Positions 10,273 to 22,800 of a DNA stretch of 64,000 nucleotides are shown piece after piece. The number at the start of each line of letters is the position of its first letter. Within the stretch, counting starts at the first letter, position 1. The stretch covers positions 6,703,501 to 6,767,500 of the forward strand of contig CP114493.1 of NCBI GenBank assembly GCA_027186245.1, in the 5' to 3' direction. The DNA is from Coriaria nepalensis. Its lineage: Eukaryota; Streptophyta; Magnoliopsida; Cucurbitales; Coriariaceae. A program made the translations under genes and the position numbers. The notes beneath the pieces were generated by a model, which did not search any database, had not been told where the DNA came from, and saw nothing but the letters and a program-made list of their open reading frames with translations.

Positions 10273-13240
10273 CGTCCCCTCAAGCTTAGTGGGATACTGT
10301 GAGCTTATCATGAAGAGTAGAAAATTTGGAGGCTATTAGTAGTTTTGTAAGAATGTCATCACTTTTTCAGAGATAAATTAAACTTGGAGTTCTTGGCAAG
10401 CTACTTTTTCACGAACAAAGTAAAAATTAATGGCGATGTGATTAGTTTTTACTGTTAAACAGGATTGACTGCTAAGTATGTAGCCCCAATGTTATCACAC
10501 CATAAAGAAGGTGGCGAGCGTGATTTGATGCCAAGTTCGGAGAGAAGACTTTGTAACCATAATATTTCGGCTGTGGAATTTGGTAGCACCCTATATTCAG
10601 CTTCGATACTAGAGCGGGCGACGGTGTGTTGCTTGTGACAGCTCCAAGAAATGAGGTCGGGCCTAAGTGTCACTAAGTAGCCTGTGATGGATTGACAGTC
10701 ATCGGGACAATTGGCCTAATCCGCAACGGTAAAATATTAAGTTCAATAGAGGAATTGTGTCGAATATGAAGGCCAAGGTGAGACGACCCACATAGGTAAC
10801 GTAAGAATCATTTAACAGCGGCCCAATGGTTAACGGTGGGCCGATGCATGAACTGGCATACTTTGTTGATGAAAAATAAGAGGTCGGGCTGAGTAAGAAG
10901 AACGTTTTGGAGAGAGCCGACTGTGCTGCAGTAGAGAGTAGAGTCATCAAATGTGTCACTGTCAAAGAGGGAGAGACTGCTTGCATTAGACATTGGACTG
11001 GATATGACTTTGGCTTCAGACATATTTGTGCGTTGAAGAAGATCATGGATTTCGCGAGATCGGTTGATATAGAGACCGGTGGAGTGATGGTGGGCTTCGA
11101 TGCCAAGAAAAAAATGTAGGGGGCCTAAGTCTTTGATTGAAAATCGGGTTTGCAATTTGAGAAAAAGCTCTTGGATGGTGAGGGAGGAAGAGCCGATGAG
11201 AATGATGTCGTCCACATATACGCGAAGGAATATTGTGTGCGATCCTAAAAAATAAATAAAGATGCATCAGATTTTGATGATTGAAACCAAGTGAGAATAA
11301 AGAGGAACTTAGTTTGGAAAACTAAGCTCGCACAGATTATTTGAGCCCCATATAAGGACTTTTTTAGACAACAAATATGGCTTGGAAATTGGAGATGGGT
11401 GAAACTCGGAGGTTATGTCATGTAAACTAGTTATTTAAGGTCTTCATGAAGAAATGCATTTTGGATGCCAAGTTAGCGAAGCGGCCGAGCGCGAGAGACG
11501 ACAATTGTAAGGATTATCCAGATTATTTGGGATTTGATCACCAGACTGAATGTTCCATCAAAATCAATGTCGGCCTGCTGGTGGTATCCTTTGGCAACGA
11601 GGCGTGTTTTTTAACGGTTAATGGTGCCATCGGCCTTTCGTTTTATTTGATAAACCCATCGGCATCCCACGATATCGGCGAAAGGTGGTGGAGTAACGAG
11701 GTCCCATGTATGGTTGCGTAAAAGGGCATCAAATTCGATATTCATGTAAGTACGCCATTGAGGATGTTTAGCGGCGGAAGAGAAGCATATTGGTTCGGTT
11801 TCCGTCAGAGAGAGAGAGGCAAAAAAAATTCAACGGAAACTGTTCCATCGACAAAGCAGCATGGTTCAATTGTGTTGTTTTTGGATCGAGTAGTCATGGC
11901 ATGTTGGTTGGCTAAGGTGGCTACTGGCGGTTGAGTTGCAGAAGAGTCTGCTGGAAATGTTAGGACCACAACAGTGGCTTCAGGTGCATGGAATGAATAA
12001 TGTGCATGGGATGTGCATTGGATAAAGGAGGAAGAGCCATAGTGGTTTGATGGGCCATATGTGAAGAGGGGAGTGGATCATGAGTGGTCAATGGACCTAT
12101 GGAGTAGAAGTGCTTCGTGCGGTTCTAGTAGTGCAGAAGGATTAATAGGTCGTAAGGTATTAGGCGGATTTGATTGCTGAGTAAAAGGGAGTGGGCAAGT
12201 GTGTGGGCTGTTTAGCGGATTTAGAGGGGGAGACAATGGGCTAGGCCGGGTCTGGTGCATTGACCTGCAAAGGAAAAAGGGAACAATAAAATTTTTGACT
12301 GATATTGGGTTGGGCTGAGGTACTTACCTCTTTAGATGGAAAACGAGCTTCGTCAAAGATGACGTGGCGTGAAATGTAGATCCAATTTGTTGGCACATGA
12401 AGACAACTGTAGCCTTTGTGAGAATCATTGTAACCTAAAAAGAGACAAAGCTTTGAGCGATAGTCAATTCTGTATTTTGATTATAAGACCTTAAATTAGG
12501 CCAACAAACACATCTAAATGTACGAAGAACTCGATAGTCGGGTTTTGTTTAAAAAGCTGTTAATATGGAGTAAACCCTTTAAGAATATATGCAGGCATAC
12601 GGTTAATGAGATAAACAATAGTTGAAAAGGCACGGATCCATTATATTTTTGGGAGGCCTGCATGTGCTATAAGGGCGAGACTCAGTCTCAACGATGTGTC
12701 AATATTTTCGCTCAATGGACCCATTTTGTTCATGGGTATGTGGACAAGCAAAGCGATTAATAATCTCAAGAATTTTGAAATATTTATTTGGACATCAAAA
12801 TTCATCTCCCCAATCTATTTGGATCATTTACATTTTTATTAAAAAAATCGTTTAACATAATGCTAAAAAGTAAAATATATTTTCCACATCATATTTTTTA
12901 GAAATAGGAAAATTCAAATATATTTACTAAAATGATCTATAAAAGAGACATAATAACGATAACCTGCATAAAATAATATTGGGCTCGAGCCCCACATATT
13001 AGAAAAATATCAATTGTAAAGGAAAATCAGATTTATTATTCAATAATAAAAAATGAAAATTTCGGCTTTTGGCTGATTGGCAAGAAACACAAATTTTAAA
13101 ATGTTTCCAATGATGTTTATATGGAAAATTATTAAATGATAAAAATTGAATTAACTATCCGAAAAGATAAATGACCAAGGCGCGCAAGTGTCATGTGTCT
13201 ATAGTGTCGTGTTCTCTAATAAAAGCAAGCTTATGAGACC
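10273..13240 (-). mobile_element. Degenerate Ty1/copia element X, pre-integrase to RNase H
   Basis: Read on the minus strand, coding traces appear in pol order. The pre-integrase 'HLR.LGHL' and 'SCQSAKSRNFHF' motifs are at ~13190-13050. The integrase core spans ~13000-12550, with 'YYVSFIDHFSKYI' and a changed ERKHRHIVE box. The integrase end has 'FTPRH...SSF' near 12350. RT spans ~11720-10800: 'FADIVGCRWVYQIKRKADGT', 'RLVAKGYHQQADIDFD', then 'VYVDDIILIGSS' with the catalytic YVDD. RNase H has 'HTVARSSIEAEYR' at ~10620. Stops and frame shifts are frequent. Its short LTR and its RT type differ from the other copia copies here. No gag or 5' LTR of its own was found. Confidence 0.85.
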
Positions 13241-13770
13241 TAGAGCCCGTGAAGGGGGTAAAAAGCCATCTTTACTCGATCCATGGTACAACTTGCAAAC
13301 ATTTCATTGTGGTTTTCCATTCCAATAACAATTATTCTCTTTGTGATTTTTTCTTTTGCATATACTGCAAGGAGAATATTGTTTCTTCTTTGAGTTCTGA
13401 GCTCCTCAAAAATTGTTTGAACCTTTTGAGCGAGTAGATTGATTCTTCCACTACTTGCCTTTGTTCTTTGCCAAGAAAGCTCATTGTGTCTCCCCTTTTT
13501 TGAGCTTAGAATTTCTTTGCTCTTTTGCTTGAAGAGAGTCAGTTTCAGACATAGTCAATGTGTCTAGATATCTCTTTGCTTTCTTCAATTGCATCGATCT
13601 TGAAGTCAAACTTGGTTGGTATATTGACCAAAACCCTATCAACCAACATCTTCCCAGTTATATATGCTCTAAGTAACTTCATCTGGTTGAGAACTTGCAT
13701 CAATATGCCTGTATAGTTCTTGACAAAGAGGTCCAATCAAGTTCAACATTCCAGTAGCCATATCTAGCTT
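13240..13770 (-). mobile_element. Copia element Y, gag remnant
   Basis: The minus strand at 13736-13545 encodes a gag UBN2-type segment ('VLNQMKLLRAYI...' then 'NIPTKFDFKIDAIEESKE'). Further down, 13400-13290 encodes the gag zinc knuckle with the pattern C-x2-C-x4-H-x4-C followed by 'YWNGKPQ', a signature of one copia group. The reading frame is broken. It is followed on the 5' side by a primer-binding-site-like stretch and an LTR (13887-14470), so it is the left end of its own element rather than part of element X. Confidence 0.75.
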
Positions 13771-13778
13771 GTTGTTTC

Positions 13779-13806
13779 TTTTTTTTTTTTTTTTTTTTTT
13801 TTTTTT
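13779..13806. repeat. Poly(T) tract, 28 bp
   Basis: An uninterrupted run of T between the gag remnant and the LTR of copia element Y. On the element's own strand it is poly(A), so it could be an expansion within the leader or the tail of a small insertion. Confidence 0.9.
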
Positions 13807-13886
13807 GTGGATTGAAACTATTTTAGATGTGTTTTAGAAGATGAGTTTGATGACAATATGATGGCTACAATGTGTGCTCTAATCTA

Positions 13887-14470
13887 TGTTGGAAAAATTA
13901 AAAATTGAAGTTGGTTTGAGTTTGATTGAACTAAAAAACTAGCAAAAATAGATATTGCAGTAGAAAAATAGAGAAAATAGAACAACAAATTAGTGAATAA
14001 AAACTGAAGCTTAATTGTATTGATTGAATATGATTAAATAAATAGCAATTACAAATTGAAACTAAATATCTAAAATATGATTACAAACATTAATTGAGAC
14101 TTAGACAACTTAGGAAACAACAAACTAGCTATTTTAGGCAAAAATAGATAACTTCTAATTTGCACTCTTAAGTTAGTAAAACTGTCAAAATGAAGATTTT
14201 GACCAAAAAGGCATCTAATGGATATACTCTTCTACTAAATGCTCCAACACACTTCTAATGAGTTTGCAAACTTGCTGGAACCGGATTTGGACTAAAATTA
14301 ATTCAAATTTGCGCCTTGCTGATCAAGCAACAGACAAACCAAAACTGCAACTCCTGTTATTGTTGATATAACAGACGTCGAGGCATCGAGCACATCAATC
14401 CATCGAGTACGATGACCTATCGACCCATCGAGTACGATGACCTATCGACCCATCAAGTACGACAACTATC
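13887..14470 (-). repeat. 5' LTR of copia element Y
   Basis: On the minus strand the LTR ends ...CCAACA at 13887. It is followed at once by TAGATTAGAGC, a decayed form of the initiator-tRNA-Met primer site TGGTATCAGAGC. The inner blocks match the LTR at 4843-5310 in the same order, so elements Y and the plus-strand element belong to one family. The outer end is blurred by the minisatellite that starts near 14375. Confidence 0.65.
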
Positions 14471-14525
14471 GACTCATCGAGTACACCGACCCCTCAACTA
14501 CGTCGACCTCTCGACTACATCGACA
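14375..14525. repeat. 25-bp minisatellite in copia Y LTR
   Basis: Two perfect copies of a 25-bp unit (14401-14425 and 14426-14450; it begins CATCGAGTACGATGACC) are followed by two or three decayed copies to about 14525 and preceded by a partial copy. The units are rich in TCGA. They lie in the upstream (U3-side) part of the LTR of element Y. Confidence 0.85.
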
Positions 14526-14529
14526 TGCT

Positions 14530-15160
14530 TAGCTGCAGTAAACCATAACTCTTTCAGATAGTTTCAAGGGAGAACAGAGCAAAAGTTGAAGAAGATGTTG
14601 AAACTGAAAAATATGCAGACAGTTTCTTTTGTTGCAAATCTGTTTTTTATTTCACTTTCACAATACAATATATGGATGAGTTTTAATCATCATTATAAGT
14701 ACAAATAACCTTACTTGATTGCTTACAAATCAGAAAAAGATAACATATTATAACAATTAATAAAAGTTTGCTTAAGAGTAAACCAAAATGCTGCATTACA
14801 GCATGCTTTCAAGCAGAAGGTGATAACAATTTTTTGCTGGCTAATGACTAATAGATAAAAAAATTAACCTAAGAACAGCTCCAATATGATCATATAGACT
14901 AATTGAACTTGTTATGATAAGTAGATAGCATAATTGGACACTAATTTATGATTTGTCATGCTATGATAGACCACACACCATCAGTCAACTAAAATAGCTA
15001 TAATTTTTTTATCTTTGATCTAATCTACTTCAAACCAATTTTTATATGTTTGATTGGAGAAAATCTAACTGATATAAAAGGAGTCAATACAAAATTTTAT
15101 TTAACGCAAAAAGTCAACTAAAATATAACACAAAATAGAATACTGGAATAAGCTGAACAT
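14530..15160. other. Non-coding stretch, nothing recognised
   Basis: A+T-rich sequence between the copia Y LTR and the helicase pseudogene. I saw no coding motif, tRNA or repeat. It may include diverged intron DNA of the pseudogene. Confidence 0.4.
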
Positions 15161-15164
15161 TCTA

Positions 15165-16420
15165 ACGCTTTAAATGACCTAACAAACTGAGTCTTTTAAA
15201 AAGACTTCTACCAAAGCCAGCTCCAGCCGAAATCTTTATACACAAAGGCACAGGATATAATAAAACAGACCAAAACCGAAACATAAACAAAATTGAGATA
15301 GATATTGTTACCTCGCTGGTAACATATGCTGGTAACTGGAGCTCATCGCCAACGAGAATAGCATCCTAACACCTCGAATTTGTAGAGGTATAGCCGATTC
15401 ACATTCCCTTAACTGAGCCGCTTCATCAATAAGTACCGAACCAACTGGCTTCATTTTGATTAAATGCAGTTTAGATGAAGTAGATACAGTGCACAGAATC
15501 AGTGAAGCACTCTGGAGACAGAATTCCTGCCAGGATCTTGTGCTTGCAATAGGAGGACGCTTAATTTGATCAAGAGAAACCAGAAGGGTTTTCATAACAG
15601 AGAGACATCTCCTTCTCAGACAAGGAAAGTTTGACGTATATAAAGAAGAATTTGTACACACAAGTGATTCTGGATTTGAAAATAGAAGCATCAGGTCCTC
15701 AGAAACCACATTATATTTAAACAAAAGAACTTCTAAAGAATCGATTGAATTGAAGAGAATCTCCATGTTTTGCAAATTCTGATCCAAAGAAATCGTTTAG
15801 GAATATGTCTACACATATTTCTAAGACATGTTTTGAGCTCTAATGCATTGCTTTTAAACTGTTCCCTCATAAACCCCAGAAATGATTTGTCCTCATTCTC
15901 ACCACCCTTCTCTTTTCCCTTTCCTACTTTATCCTTTAACTTAGATTCCAAGAAAGCATTATACATTGGAATAGAATCATCTAGAAGCTTTACCATCAGA
16001 CAGAGGCAATGCTTCCATCCAGTCTGGGCTCCAAAACACTTACTATGAATTTCTACACGATAATCCAAATGTACTTCTTCAAGTTCAAAGCCAACATTCA
16101 GTCGATCTTTATTTCCATATAAAGGGCACATCACCCAATGGACAAAAGAGATCATTGATTTCATCTGCTTCCTTTAACAACCTCACAACCCGAGAGGTCA
16201 GTTCTGTAATTGCAATATTCGTAGGCGCACAAGCAAGAACACTACAGTTCATCCCTAAAATAGTCCATAGCAAAATGCTAACAGTTTTAGTTTTTCATGT
16301 TCCGGGTGGACCCAATATCAGCTCTAGTGAGGTCTGGTGATAACAGAATGTTTTGCAGACACAACATAATACTGCTTCCTTTTGTTCAGTCCTCCTTACT
16401 GTTTGTTTATAGTTACAATT
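15165..16420 (-). pseudogene. Helicase pseudogene (third copy of the SEN1-like domain)
   Basis: Homologous to exon 3 and the first part of exon 4 of the two helicase genes. It starts near 'EQKEAVLCC' (16400) and stops after 'SLFKRLSLLGHLK' (15165). The Walker A reads GPPGT-stop-KT: the second G of GTGKT has become TGA (near 16296). A frame shift near 16130 breaks the [12 protein letters not shown] block, and another lies near 15785. Later motifs are still readable, including [12 protein letters not shown] and '[11 protein letters not shown]'. The intron between exons 3 and 4 is kept but is 78 bp instead of 105. The copy lies 3' of the giant gene on the same strand, as left by unequal tandem duplication. 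Confidence 0.9.
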
Positions 16421-16889
16421 TGTTGTATATTTCTTAGACTAATGGAAAATGAACAGGCGGCAGTAAATGACTTGCACTTTCCCATGAAGGTGATAAACAG
16501 GGCGGAAGTGGCTTTTCAGAATCAATTATCTGATTATTTTTAACAAAAATGAATTCATAAAAAGACCAGACATCATTGTTCCTTAACTTTGCTAATATAT
16601 ATTGGTTTAGAGAATGAACATTGATCTGCTAAGTCAACAGAACTTACAAACTGTAGATGGGATACTTCTGACCATGATCAAGTCAACAAAAGTATTTGTT
16701 ATAGATTTTATGGCATCTTCCCACTTTCTTTCACGGGAAAGTATATACAGTACAATGAATTAACTTGCAATTGTTGAAGTTGGCTCTTTACTTGCTGCTG
16801 AAGCTTTTGATTCCCAAACACGGCTGGCTTCTTCGTAACTCCCACCATGATCTTTCCTGTTTTCGCTTTCACCTGTTGCCTATTTTCAT

Positions 16890-19800
16890 CTACTTTTCCC
16901 ATCTCGATTCCAGATTCAAGTGTCCACATGTCTCATTCTGCATCGAAGCCGATCCTTCATTTTTCATTGGTGATCTTTTCGCCTCCCATACCTTGACTTG
17001 CTCCTGTCCCGCCCCCATATTCATGTTCTTATTCCCTTTCTCAATTCTGGTCTTTTCTTCCACCTTACTGTTATCATTCCCATTCTTTTCTTTTCTGTCA
17101 TTTTCCGACCAACCAGCCAGCACGTCATTGTTCACTCCTTCCAGTTTTGGTTCCCAAATCATTTTTCGCTTCTGTAGATCATGACCAATCTTCTTTCCCT
17201 TTTGCTCAATAGCGATCTTCTCTTTCACTTTGCCACTTTTTTGATCCACTGATATAACAGTCTGACATGTCTTATTGAGGGCCATTATGTCATTTTGCAT
17301 CAAAGTCGGTTTGTTATTTATAGCTGTCAACTTTGGCTCCCAAACCACTAATCGCTTTTGTTCATCGCCCATCTCATTTTCCTTCAGCTCCCTGTTTTCA
17401 TCTTTCTTCACTTGGGACCCCCTTATAACGGTATGATGACATTTCTCATTGACAGGCATTACATCATGTCGCATAGAAGCCGGTTTGTTATCATTCAATG
17501 CTGATGTTTTTGTATCCCAGACCAATACTCGCTTTTGTTCACTACCCCCCTTCGTCCCTTCCCCATTGGGAGCTTTTTCTTTCAAATTGCACTTTCTATC
17601 TCCTGTTTCCACTTGCGATCCAGATGCCAAGTCCTTTTGCATCATCATTTCTGAAAGCTCTTTAATATGACATTTCTCATTGACAGGCATTACCTTATGT
17701 TGCATAGAAGCCGGGTTGTTATCATTCGATGTCTTTGGTTCCCAGACCAATACTCGCTTTTGTTCACTACCCCTCTTCGTCCCTTTCTCGATGGGGACTT
17801 TTTCTTTCAAATTGCACTTTCCATCTCCCGTTTCCACTCGCGATCCAGACGCAAAGTCATTTTGCATCATCATTTCTGAAAGCTCTTTAATAGTTGAAAT
17901 CTTGTCAGCAAACATTGGATCACTGTAAGAGAGAAAGAAGCAAGAAAAATTAAGACCGAGCATATTATGAATGAAGTTAAGACTACCTTGTGCCGGAAAG
18001 CCTCAGCAGATAATAGTAAAACCTATGAAATGGGACTGACCTCATATCAAGAGCAATAGAAAGCTTCTTTAGTTTATCAACTACGCCTTCTACTTCTAAA
18101 CTTTTTCCACTTTTTCTGCAAAAGGAGCTGTTCTGGAAGGCCCATGTTTCCGAAGAAGCCTCCGTATTGTGGATAGTCTTCTCAACCGGCACCTGAATCA
18201 ATGCTAAATCTTTATAAATAATGCAATTATATGAGTAAATATAAAGTAGTACATCTGGTATTTGATGTTAAATATTCTGACCTTGATCTCTGAGGCATCG
18301 GACTCACTCCTCTTAACATTTCCATTTTGTTCAGCTTTATGTAAATGCCCATCCCTACACTCATAATCCTTCCCATTTTCCAGAAAGAGTACTCTCCGCA
18401 TTTCCTTATCATTTCGAACATTCTTTGTACTTATCATAATCACATTAGGATTAGATAAAGCTTTCTCAGGACATGCTTCTGGACTCACTTCCACAAGAGG
18501 ATTTTTAATCTTCCAAAGTGCTTCTCCCAAAAAATGTACAAACCGATTCTTCTTGTGCTTCCTACCATTTTTAATGATAGCATAGAAATCTCTTGGCAGT
18601 TGTGATCCCACGTCATGCCTACCAAGTATTTCATGAAGCACATCATAGTACTTTCCCGAGTTGACACAGAGTAAGCACATCATAATGATTAGTCTCAACA
18701 AGAAAAGAGGATAGTACTCCTTTGAATTGATATTGAATCTTTTGATCCATTCCCTAGCATCGCAATTATTAATGACAAGTTTGTGAATCAGGCCTCTGAT
18801 AAAAGCATAGAGGTCGGGAACAGATGGCTTGAAATCCACCATGCTTTTCTTAGGGACGCTAGTGGACCCTACACTGGATATGAGCCACTCGATGAATGAA
18901 GATCTAGTGGTGTAGAAACATCCTTGAAGAATAGATATCAAGACCAATTGACGCTCGAGAATATACAAGAAACAATTGGGTGATATGTAATCAGGTGCTT
19001 TCCTGCACATTGCTTGATATGAATCCTTTAGAGCCTTATGTAAATGGAAGACTAGTACACCAGAATCTTCCGGAATTTTTGAAGGTGTCATACACCTTTT
19101 GAGCTCATCAACTACTGCCTTCCATGGTAGATTTGTGTTCAGTTTTTTCGTGATCTTCTCATACAAGCTAGTACTTAGCTTACCTGACCCTAAAACGACC
19201 ATCATTATCCTTCCAATCTTTCCAATCGGTAATTCATTCTCCAACTCAATGATCTTGGTAATAATTTCTTCATGAATGCCTCTAGAAAGCATGGCTCCTC
19301 TCAAAGCAGTCATATTTTCTGTTATCGATTCTATCCAACTTAGACCAAAGACATTGTTGAAGAAATATTGGACAGATGATTCCATATACCCTCTCAGTCT
19401 TTGCTCATCAGTTGGATGTTCCGAGAAATTATATCCAGAAAAAAACCTTGAAACCTCAAAGATAGTAATGACATTCAAGCTCTGATGATAAACAGAGAAT
19501 GAATTTTTGACCGAGAACATGTGGAGTGCACTTAACTTTTCCAGCACTTTCATTCCAACAGATAATAACTCAGTATACCAATAATTCATAGCAGCCATGG
19601 AAAAAAACTGAGCATTCAGCGTTGCATTTCCTTGAAGCGATGCAGGTCTAATAGGCCCAACCCAATCAGCGTCAGATATTAACAAATGGTAAGTGTTCTG
19701 ATTATCCGACTGCTTCCTTATACCCAAGTAGTTCAAGCAGAATTCTTCATAAAGAATAAAATCTTCGTAATTATGAGCATCAAGACACTTGAGAGATTGA

Positions 19801-22800
19801 ATTACTGATAAAATATGATCCTTCCAAATGTTCCAAAGGTGAAACAACGTTTGGACAGAGACCTGCCCTTGGGAAAGTTTATCCTCTGAATGGTTCATTG
19901 GATCAGTCACTAACTCATCTTCCCAACCATAAACCGAGGTGCTTGAACAAAGGTGGGCATCTAGAATTTTCCGAGCCGATAATATCCCACCAGTGATGTC
20001 TCTGTTTCTATGGGAGGTGCTCAACAGACTATTCATTTCTGACAAGCTAATATCCGAATCTAATAATATACTAGCTTCTGTATAAACAGTCTCGTAGAAG
20101 ATATCATCCGAGTGTTGTTTTGCAAATGACTTGGCCTTGGATAAAAGCTCCTCCCTTTGTTTGAACATTTTCAGGGGCCAACCTTTGCTTTTGGAACCCC
20201 AAAGAGAGTTGGCCAACACATATAAGAGAATGATCTTTGCAGCTTCTTTGAGTAGGCCTGCTTTCTCTAGTAAATCAACCTCGAGAAATAGATCACCTTT
20301 AATCCTAGCAATGGAGGCAGCTTCCAGAAAATTTCCAGATTCTTCTTCCATAGATAGAAGCTCATCATAGCAGCCAAAAGACTTCAAGAATAAACGTTTT
20401 GAATCCATAGAATGAAATTGTCTCACAAATTTCATCATGTTACTGTTATCTTGAAGATTACAATAGTGAAGTGCACATTTTTTCAAGAGAGCAAGTTTGA
20501 TGCCATTTAACTCGTCACTAGGACTGGCAAGAGAGACATCTTCCCGCAAATGTTTTTTACAGGACTTGAAAAATTGTGACTTCACTTCGAAGAGACATTT
20601 TAATTCAGAATCAGATGCAGATTTGAAAAACTTGGTCTCAGATAGAGAATTTACGACTTCAATGAAATGAATTCCGGTTATGTTTTGGGAAAATTCAGAC
20701 ACAGGATTTGCCGTGGAGAAGATGAACAGGTCTTTTAATTTTTCCAAGACCTTCACACCAACATTGAGCACTTCAGACCTCCAATAAGTCGAAGCTGCAG
20801 GAACAAACTGGCTAGCCGTCATACGGACCTGGCCGCCTGTCTTTCCAAGGAAGCCATCTTCAAACTTTCTGGCCCAATCCGCATCAGAGTTTAGCAAGCA
20901 GTAAGCCGAGCTTTGATCATTTTCCTGTCTCCATACACCCAAGTAAGACAAACAGAAGCCCTCAGAACTTTCATACTCACTTGGCTCTGGAGATTCAACA
21001 GAAGAAAGACAGTCAACTATATTTACAAGACTATCCTTCCAAAAGTTCCAGAAGTAAGCCAGTGATTGAACAGAGACACGGTTCTGGGAAATTGTCTCTT
21101 CTGAATACTTTCTAGGATCGATCACTAATTCATTATCCCATTCATAACTTGACGCTTTAGACCCAAAAAGAGCATCCAAAATTTTACGAGCAGACAAAAC
21201 TATACCCCTTAGACTTTTATGCTTCTTAGAAGCAGTGAGGTAATGTACCATCTCAAACAAGCTACTCGCCTTGTTTGATAAGATGTCAACTTCTGTAGAA
21301 ACCATCTCATGAAAGATGTTTGATTCTTTTCCGGCTATTGATTTCGCTCTTTTCAGAAGCTTCTGCTTGTTCTTAAACTCCTTTAAGGGCCAACCTTTGC
21401 TCTCAGAGCCCCAAAGAGAGGTAGCCAAAACATAGAACATAAGAAGCAATGATGCATCTCTGTGACTGCCATTCTTCTCCAGTAGATCTATCATGAGAAG
21501 AAGGTCGCCTTTGAATCGCGCAATGGCAACAGCCTCTGAGAAATATCCCGCTTCTACTTCCAATAACAGAAGCTTGTTAAAGCAACCTAAAGAGCTTAAG
21601 AATGAACATTTCAATTCGATAGAATCAAAAGCCCTGACAAACTTCAACATGGTGCAGTTATCTTTGAGTTCATGATAGTGAAGAGCACATTTCACAAGAA
21701 AACTATGCATATCCTGACTTGTATTGACCGAAAAGACAGCTTGAGCCAGATGGTTCCCCCTCAAGTACAGAATGGAATTCAACCCCAGATCAAAAATCTG
21801 TCTGAGGGTATTTCGGTCAATATACAACTTATGATACAGTGCATCCGTGAGGAATTTGGCTACCACAAAGAGATGCCTAGAAGTATCACACTGAGAGACC
21901 ACAGAGGAAGTGTTACTGATACGGAATACATCGAGATCATTTATTTTCTCGAATACCTTCAAACCAACAGAAAGCAGTTCTGAACGCCAGAAACTCTTTG
22001 CTGCATCAATAAACAGTTGAGCATCCATACTTCCATCTTCTTGCGGAAATCTATCGTGGACTTTCTTAGCCCAGTAAACCTCATGATCAAGCAAAATGTA
22101 AACAGTCTTCTCACTATTCGATTGCTTCCTTGCACCCAAGTAGTTTAAGCAGAAGTCTTCATAACTCATGCAATCACCAAACTCTTTGGTATCAGGAAAA
22201 TCAAGACATTTTAACACATTCTCAATTTTCTCAGTCCATAAATTCCAAAAGTAAACCAGTGCCTTTAGAGAAACCTGGTTTAGTGAAATTTCCAGCTCTG
22301 TATTAGGTAACAAATCTGCTGTGAGTTCATCTTCCCAGATAAATTCTGAGGCACTAGAAGAAAGATGGGCATCAAGGATTTGCCTAGCAGATAGTATACC
22401 ACACCTGAGGTTTCCCTGCCTTTTGGAGGCACTCCAATGTTGTTTCATTACAAGCAATGTCTTTGCCCGGTTCGATACGATATTGGCCTCTAGGCAGACG
22501 TATTCATAGAAACTCTCTGATTCGTTCTTTGCAAGTAATTTGGCTCTTGTTAGGAGTTTCTCCTTCTGTTCAAACTGCTTCAATGGCCAACCATTTTTTT
22601 CTTCGGCTGCCCATAAAGAGTTGAAAAGAACATAGAAAAGAACAAGCAATGATGCATTTTTTAACATGCCAGCTTTCTCAAGCAGATCGACTTCAAGTAG
22701 AAGATCTCCTCTCTTCATTGCAATGGCAGCGGCTTCTACAAAATTCCCTGATTCTTTTTCCAACAACAAAAGGTCGTCTAAGCAATCCAAGTTCTTTAGA

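Noticed and set aside
10907..11721. Plus-strand open frames of 70-91 codons
   Set aside because: They are antisense shadows of the minus-strand copia reverse transcriptase, which has clear family motifs.
14401..14525. CRISPR-like array
   Set aside because: Units are adjacent with no unique spacers, and the host is a plant. It is a minisatellite.
17449..17928. Plus-strand frames of 70-82 codons
   Set aside because: They repeat because the minus-strand exon beneath them is tandemly repeated. The minus frame has continuous coding and correct splice sites.
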